Shown piece by piece: positions 59,501 through 64,000 of a stretch of DNA of 64,000 nucleotides. Position numbers and translations under genes: made by a program. Position 1 is the first letter of the stretch, and each line of letters begins with the position of its first letter. Below the pieces are notes generated by a model. That model had not been told where the DNA came from, made no database searches, and saw only the letters and a list, made by a program, of their open reading frames with translations. The stretch spans positions 169,070-233,069 of the forward strand of contig VTPC01000964.1 of NCBI GenBank assembly GCA_011009095.1. Direction: 5' to 3'. This stretch comes from Ignelater luminosus (lineage: Eukaryota; Arthropoda; Insecta; Coleoptera; Elateridae).

Positions 59501-62449
59501 TGATATTAAGCAAGATATTGGATGATCATTTTTGGCTTAATTATTGATTAGGGAGAAATAAAATTTGAAAGTTTTGACATTATACAGTTTTACTTTAACA
59601 GACTGAAATACTTGGTTGACTTTTCATCAGCGTTTTTTCTTTATTGGTTCTACCAAATAACAAAACTTGCGACTTGTATCGGCTTTCTATTTTCACCGTA
59701 ATTGTTTTGTTTTGTTTGTTTAATTTGCTTTAATTAAAGCCGATGGCGTTCAACTAAATAATTGATACTTGTCGTTTTTGGTTTTAAAGATTTGATTGTA
59801 TCGCAGAATTGGTATTGGTTATCACCTGAATTTTCTAATTTTATTAAAGCTATCTTGACACCTACGACCGACCTAAGGTGATAAAGAGTTCTCTTAAGCC
59901 GGATAAGTTGGCTTAGCTACAAAACTATATTCTTTTGTCTTATTTAAGTTATAATATTTAAGAAGAATATAAGATTATTATGGAATGGTAGGTTGTTTTT
60001 TTATGACCCTAAAAGCATTGTTGCTACCACGTATGTCAGAATCTAGTAATTTTTCATTAAGTACTAAAACTAAGTAGACAATTATGGAAACTTAAAGTTA
60101 ATCTTGATTTAATAAGAAATAAACCTAAGTAGGTAAATTGCTGTTGTAAGACATAAAAAACCAGTTAATTAAAATGCAATGGTTCACTCAAATAAGCCAT
60201 TTATTCATTAATCATTTTACCTAAGGCAAAGTTAACTCGATCTAATTAAATTCTACTAATTTGAAATTTTATGTTACGGCAAAAATCATAAATACAATTA
60301 TAAAATAAGAGATTCTGTGTAGTAATGAAAACTTAAAGTCTCTTTGATTTGGTCAACTTTAAAACAATGAAATCTCGTTTTAAGAAATCCCACCTGCAAT
60401 AAAATCTTTTTATTGGCAGCATAATAAAAAATGTTTTAAGTATAACACATTGAAATAATTTCATTAAAAATCTTCAATAAAATTATTGCCAATATAGACA
60501 AAAATCAACAACAATACATATTTGATTAAGTTGTCACGTTTTACCCATAGAAATAAGTTGACATAAAACGTACATCAAGATTTTCAGTGTAAAATGTAGA
60601 ATAATTATAGCTAACTCAGTCAGACTTCTCAGAAAATCTTACAATAAAAACTTCTAGCATTAAAACAAAGAACCAACACTGATTTACCTTGTAATTTGCT
60701 TTTCTTTTTGCAATTTAATACTTCAACAAAAGCTACATCTCTAGAGCTTTTTCTAATTACAATGTTAATTACAGGACAGACTGTTGTTTTAATAGTTTTT
60801 TCTCAGATTTCTCTCATGCAAATGTTTCCCACTTTCTTATAAGAATTAAAATCTAAAGAACTACACGAAACGTGGAATTTTATGAATTTAATTTTTAATT
60901 TCCTAAAAATCGTTTTCATGCAGTTTAAAAGCATCTTGCGATACTTTTTTGCTTTTAAATATTTTATTGAATGCAAGGCTAGATAATTAATTGTATAATC
61001 AATTCTATCTGCTTAAGTTTATTAAACAATTTCTGAATGTTGCTATATATAAACTTCTCAATGTAAATGCCTGACAGACGGAAGCTGTTTGTTATTCATG
61101 GTATTACAATTGGTAAAATTAATATTGATAAACTATATAACAGTTCTAAGGCAAATACATAAACTGGGGAGAACGGTATTATATAGACTCGAACTATACC
61201 CGGTTACAAATACTAAATTCTAGATCCTCGTAAATGAGGTAACCCAATTTAGCAGTAGAGACATGTGAACTACTATAATATTTTTATTAGCTCATTGGGT
61301 AATATTAACAATCAAAGTTTAAAATCTGTTTGAGAAAATGACTTGTCTTATAAAATCTAAATCTAGTAATATAAATCTTTTAGAGGGGTATTAAAGAAAT
61401 ATATACTACGTAGAGATAAAATTGGATGTATCAAATTACAACTTATATACGAGAACTGCTCAGAAATTCTAACGCCTTTTTTGTACAGAATAACCCGAGC
61501 GTCCCAAGTGCCTCCATTATTGTTTTAGTTTTCTCTATCTGCTTTATTCAGTATTATATTAATACCCAAATGATATTGCAACAGAATAATAACAACATTA
61601 TAAATGTCAGAATCAATTAAGTTATTAAATTCAATTTTAAAACTTATTTGGTCATCTTGAAATCAAAAAGATTTAGTCGCTTGAAGGTCATTTATTTGAA
61701 AGTCAAGCTGAACCGGAACTGGCTTAGATATTCTATGAACGCAACTTTTTAATTTTGACTAATTTTTATATTTTCAATACCTAAGGTCGGTTTAAGGCAG
61801 AACCGTTTTTATTGCAATTGGTAGATAAAGCGTTCATCAAGTGAAAGAAAAGTTTCAGTATCAATGAAAGTTTTATGTAAATCTTACTTCTTAGTTTTGG
61901 CTCGTCTAAAGGAAGATTAACATGTAAAGAATTATAACTGTTAAAGATAATTTAAAATAAAATAATAAAAAGTTAATTACCAAAGAGCAACAATATTAAA
62001 ACGATAAAAAACTAGAATGCTGGCTGTTAATTTAAATGCGAAGCAAACAAATTAGTTTTTTCTTAATACGGACCTTTACACCATTCATCGATGGTAATTC
62101 TGAACTTATTCTTGTTATCTATACTTGAATTAATTTGTGCGTTTGTGTTTCTGTGTGGTGCATAATTTCAAGAATTGTTTTTAAAAGCTATTGTAAACAA
62201 TAAATAAAACACCGCTAAACACCGCAAGTACACGGTTTTATTACAAGTTCACGTCAAAATTAGATTTCTTAAACTATTACGATTTGCAATAAGGCTTAAA
62301 CTTTCACAGGCTATATGTTTAGATTTTCTTGCTTGCATGACCCTTACAATTTTTTTTCTATGTGTAGAGTTTATTAGCAATCAGAACAATACATTCTATG
62401 AGCTAATCGTATAAAGTAAATAAAGTAAATAAGAAAATAAGAAAATACT
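53523..62449. other. No gene recognised in 8.9 kb
   Basis: AT-rich DNA, probably mGluR intron or intergenic. Minus-strand frames at 55324-55599 (containing QLFGDTMVDAYRLLLFLRGS) and 55563-55796 look mildly protein-like, but I recognise no family. GC-richer, CpG-bearing patches lie at about 57595-57700 and 58040-58130. No repeat ends or splice-flanked exons could be supported. Confidence 0.45.
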
Positions 62450-62489
62450 CTACAACTACAATGACAGGAGAGGAAGACACCTACTAGTG

Positions 62490-63893
62490 TCACCTCGTTA
62501 AGCTGCTGATAGATCTTTTGGCCATTTCTTCTTCAATCCTCTGTTGCATGGTTCTTCCTTTAATGAACTGACTTTCATAATATTTTATAGCTTGCTTCTT
62601 AATGATTTCTTTCACATATGAAACACCAAGGTCTGTGTGCAGAGTTTGGTTCGTAACAAACCATGGAGCGTTTACTGTCATTCGAAGAAACTTGGACTGA
62701 AATTTCTGCATTGTGTTAATTGTTGAGTTACTTGCACATCCCCACATTTCGCAACCATATAACCATGTGGGAAGGAATATAGTTTTGTAGATTAATAGTT
62801 TGTTTTCTAGGGTAAGTATTGATTTCTTCCCAATCCGCCAATACATCTGCTTGAGTTTTAAGTCCATTTCTTTTCGTTTTTGCGCACGTGCGTCGCCCAC
62901 ATAAGCCCTAAGTATTTGGCTGTAGTGACTTGGGGTTTCATTTGGTGATTTATTTATGATTCATGTTTCCCCAAGTTCTAGATGTCTTTGCGATAAAATT
63001 GATGCCATTGCTGAAAGCTAATAGCGCTTTGTCATCAGCAAACGTGCTTATGCTGCTTTGTTCCATGGAAGGGATATCGTATGTGAATAACAAATATAGG
63101 AAAGGACCTAGCACGCTTCCTTGCGTATGCCTGCTCTAATTTGTTTTATATCCGAGGTTTCATATCTGATTCTTGTTTGAAAGTGGCGATGTTCTAGGTA
63201 ACTTTGGAAAATTTGGTTGTAGCGGTGGGGAAGAACTTATTTGATTTTCTATAGTAGTACTCTGTGCCAAACTGCTTGGCGTACGTCCAGGTATACCGCT
63301 GATCAGAATACTTTGTTTTCAAGGGCTGACTGGATGGAGTTGATAAGTCTATGGCACTGCTAGATTGTTGAATGTTGATGACGAAACCCGAATTGGTGGT
63401 CTGACAGCCATTCGTCTTGAAGTCTATCGTGACGGATACTTTTCAGCAATAGTTTTTCCAGCAACTTGGATATCATTGGAAGGAGACTTATGGGACGATA
63501 AGAATTTATTTTATCAGGAAGTCTTCCAAGTTTAGGTATAAGGATGATATCTGGGCAGATTTTAATTGCACTGTACAATAGTTAAGGCGCAGTATTTTGT
63601 TAAATATAATTTGTAGAAATTGTATTCCTCTATCAGGTAACTGTTTAAGTACTATCGCATCCACAAGGTCGTACCCCGGTGAATTTTTATTGTTCAGTAG
63701 CTTTATTTCTTCTTTGATTTTAGTTCTAGTAAACTTTTCAATGAGGAGAGACATCTGGTGGAGAGAGTTTAGAAAGTTTTCTGTTTCATTATTTTCTTTG
63801 TCCGTATATGATGTGAAAGTTGTCTCCAAATATTGAGCAAATTCTTCTGCCTTTTCTTTGCCTGATCTTAACCAAAAGCCTGCTGAACTTTTT
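62490..63893 (-). pseudogene. Jockey-type LINE ORF2, 5'-truncated and broken
   Basis: Read on the minus strand from about 63893. It opens with KEKAEEFAQYLETTFTSYTD and SPGYDLVDAIVLKQLPDRGI (start of RT), then LIPKLGRLPDKINSYRPISL, LPMISKLLEKLL and HQFGFRHQHSTI. A decayed middle follows, with the motif STFADDKALLAFSNGI (FADD catalytic pair, about 63040) and a damaged GSVLGPFLYLLFTYDIPSME. The C-terminal part is intact over 136 codons (62490-62900): KQMYWRIGKKSILTLENKLL, LPTWLYGCEMWGCASNSTIN and FQSKFLRMTVNAPWFVTNQT. The WGCAS...QSKxLRM...APWxVTN pattern is the Jockey-clade hallmark. Frameshifts and deletions disable the RT. No endonuclease domain is present. Confidence 0.88.
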
Positions 63894-64000
63894 AAAGAAC
63901 ATTAAACACAAAGAATTAGGACTTCAAAGATAGACAAGTTTTAATTAATTTCGTTTGCCGGCGCTCAATACCGTCAAACAACAGCTATACTTGTGCTAAG

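Noticed and set aside
1-64000. Bacterial features, CRISPR arrays, viral genomes
   Set aside because: Introns, LINEs and hAT/Tc1 elements show eukaryotic DNA. No spaced direct-repeat array and no viral gene set were seen.

Overview
This is an AT-rich stretch of animal, almost certainly insect, nuclear DNA. Two things point there: a spliced exon of a metabotropic glutamate receptor whose protein sequence is typical of insects, and a dense mix of transposon families (hAT, Tc1/mariner, Jockey-like and other LINEs, CAGGGTG-ended MITEs, and a DUF7869-type transposase-like protein) common in beetles, bugs and similar genomes. There are no operons, tRNAs, rRNAs or CRISPR arrays. The order of insect cannot be fixed from the sequence.

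The only host-gene sequence I can support is one 252-bp exon on the minus strand at 49512-49763, from the glutamate-binding domain of an mGluR gene. I found no other exon of it. If the gene is intact, most of the window is probably intron of that gene: at least 14 kb on the 5' side and possibly up to 49 kb on the 3' side. All other coding sequence belongs to mobile elements, and every copy seen is broken.

Layout. 1.9-4.6 kb: a DNA transposon with 30-bp inverted ends, an AATT target duplication and a spliced DUF7869-like gene. 5.65-7.83 kb: two nearly identical ~300-bp inverted arms around a 1.5-kb spacer. 8.16-9.02 and 10.0-10.86 kb: two hairpin MITEs with TA duplications. 17.36-20.54 kb: a hAT element with an 8-bp duplication, whose transposase is split by a second, 309-bp hAT-type MITE with its own 8-bp duplication. 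22.1-23.6 kb: two inverted fragments of one transposon protein. 24.6, 39.6 and 46.5 kb: three copies of one dispersed repeat. 33.5-36.3 kb: a T-rich block with weak LTR-retroelement signals. 40.6-46.35 kb: two inverted ~800-bp LTR-like repeats flanking a LINE and a Tc1 fragment. 46.9-47.8 kb: a LINE tail fragment and a second DUF7869 remnant. 51.33-53.51 kb: a DNA transposon with an 8-bp duplication and a transposase-like protein I cannot assign to a named superfamily. 62.5-63.9 kb: a Jockey-type LINE.

The two best candidates for something under-described are the 51.3-53.5 kb element and the 1.9-4.6 kb element. In both, the ends and target duplications can be read directly, so the protein families can be tied to a transposition signature.
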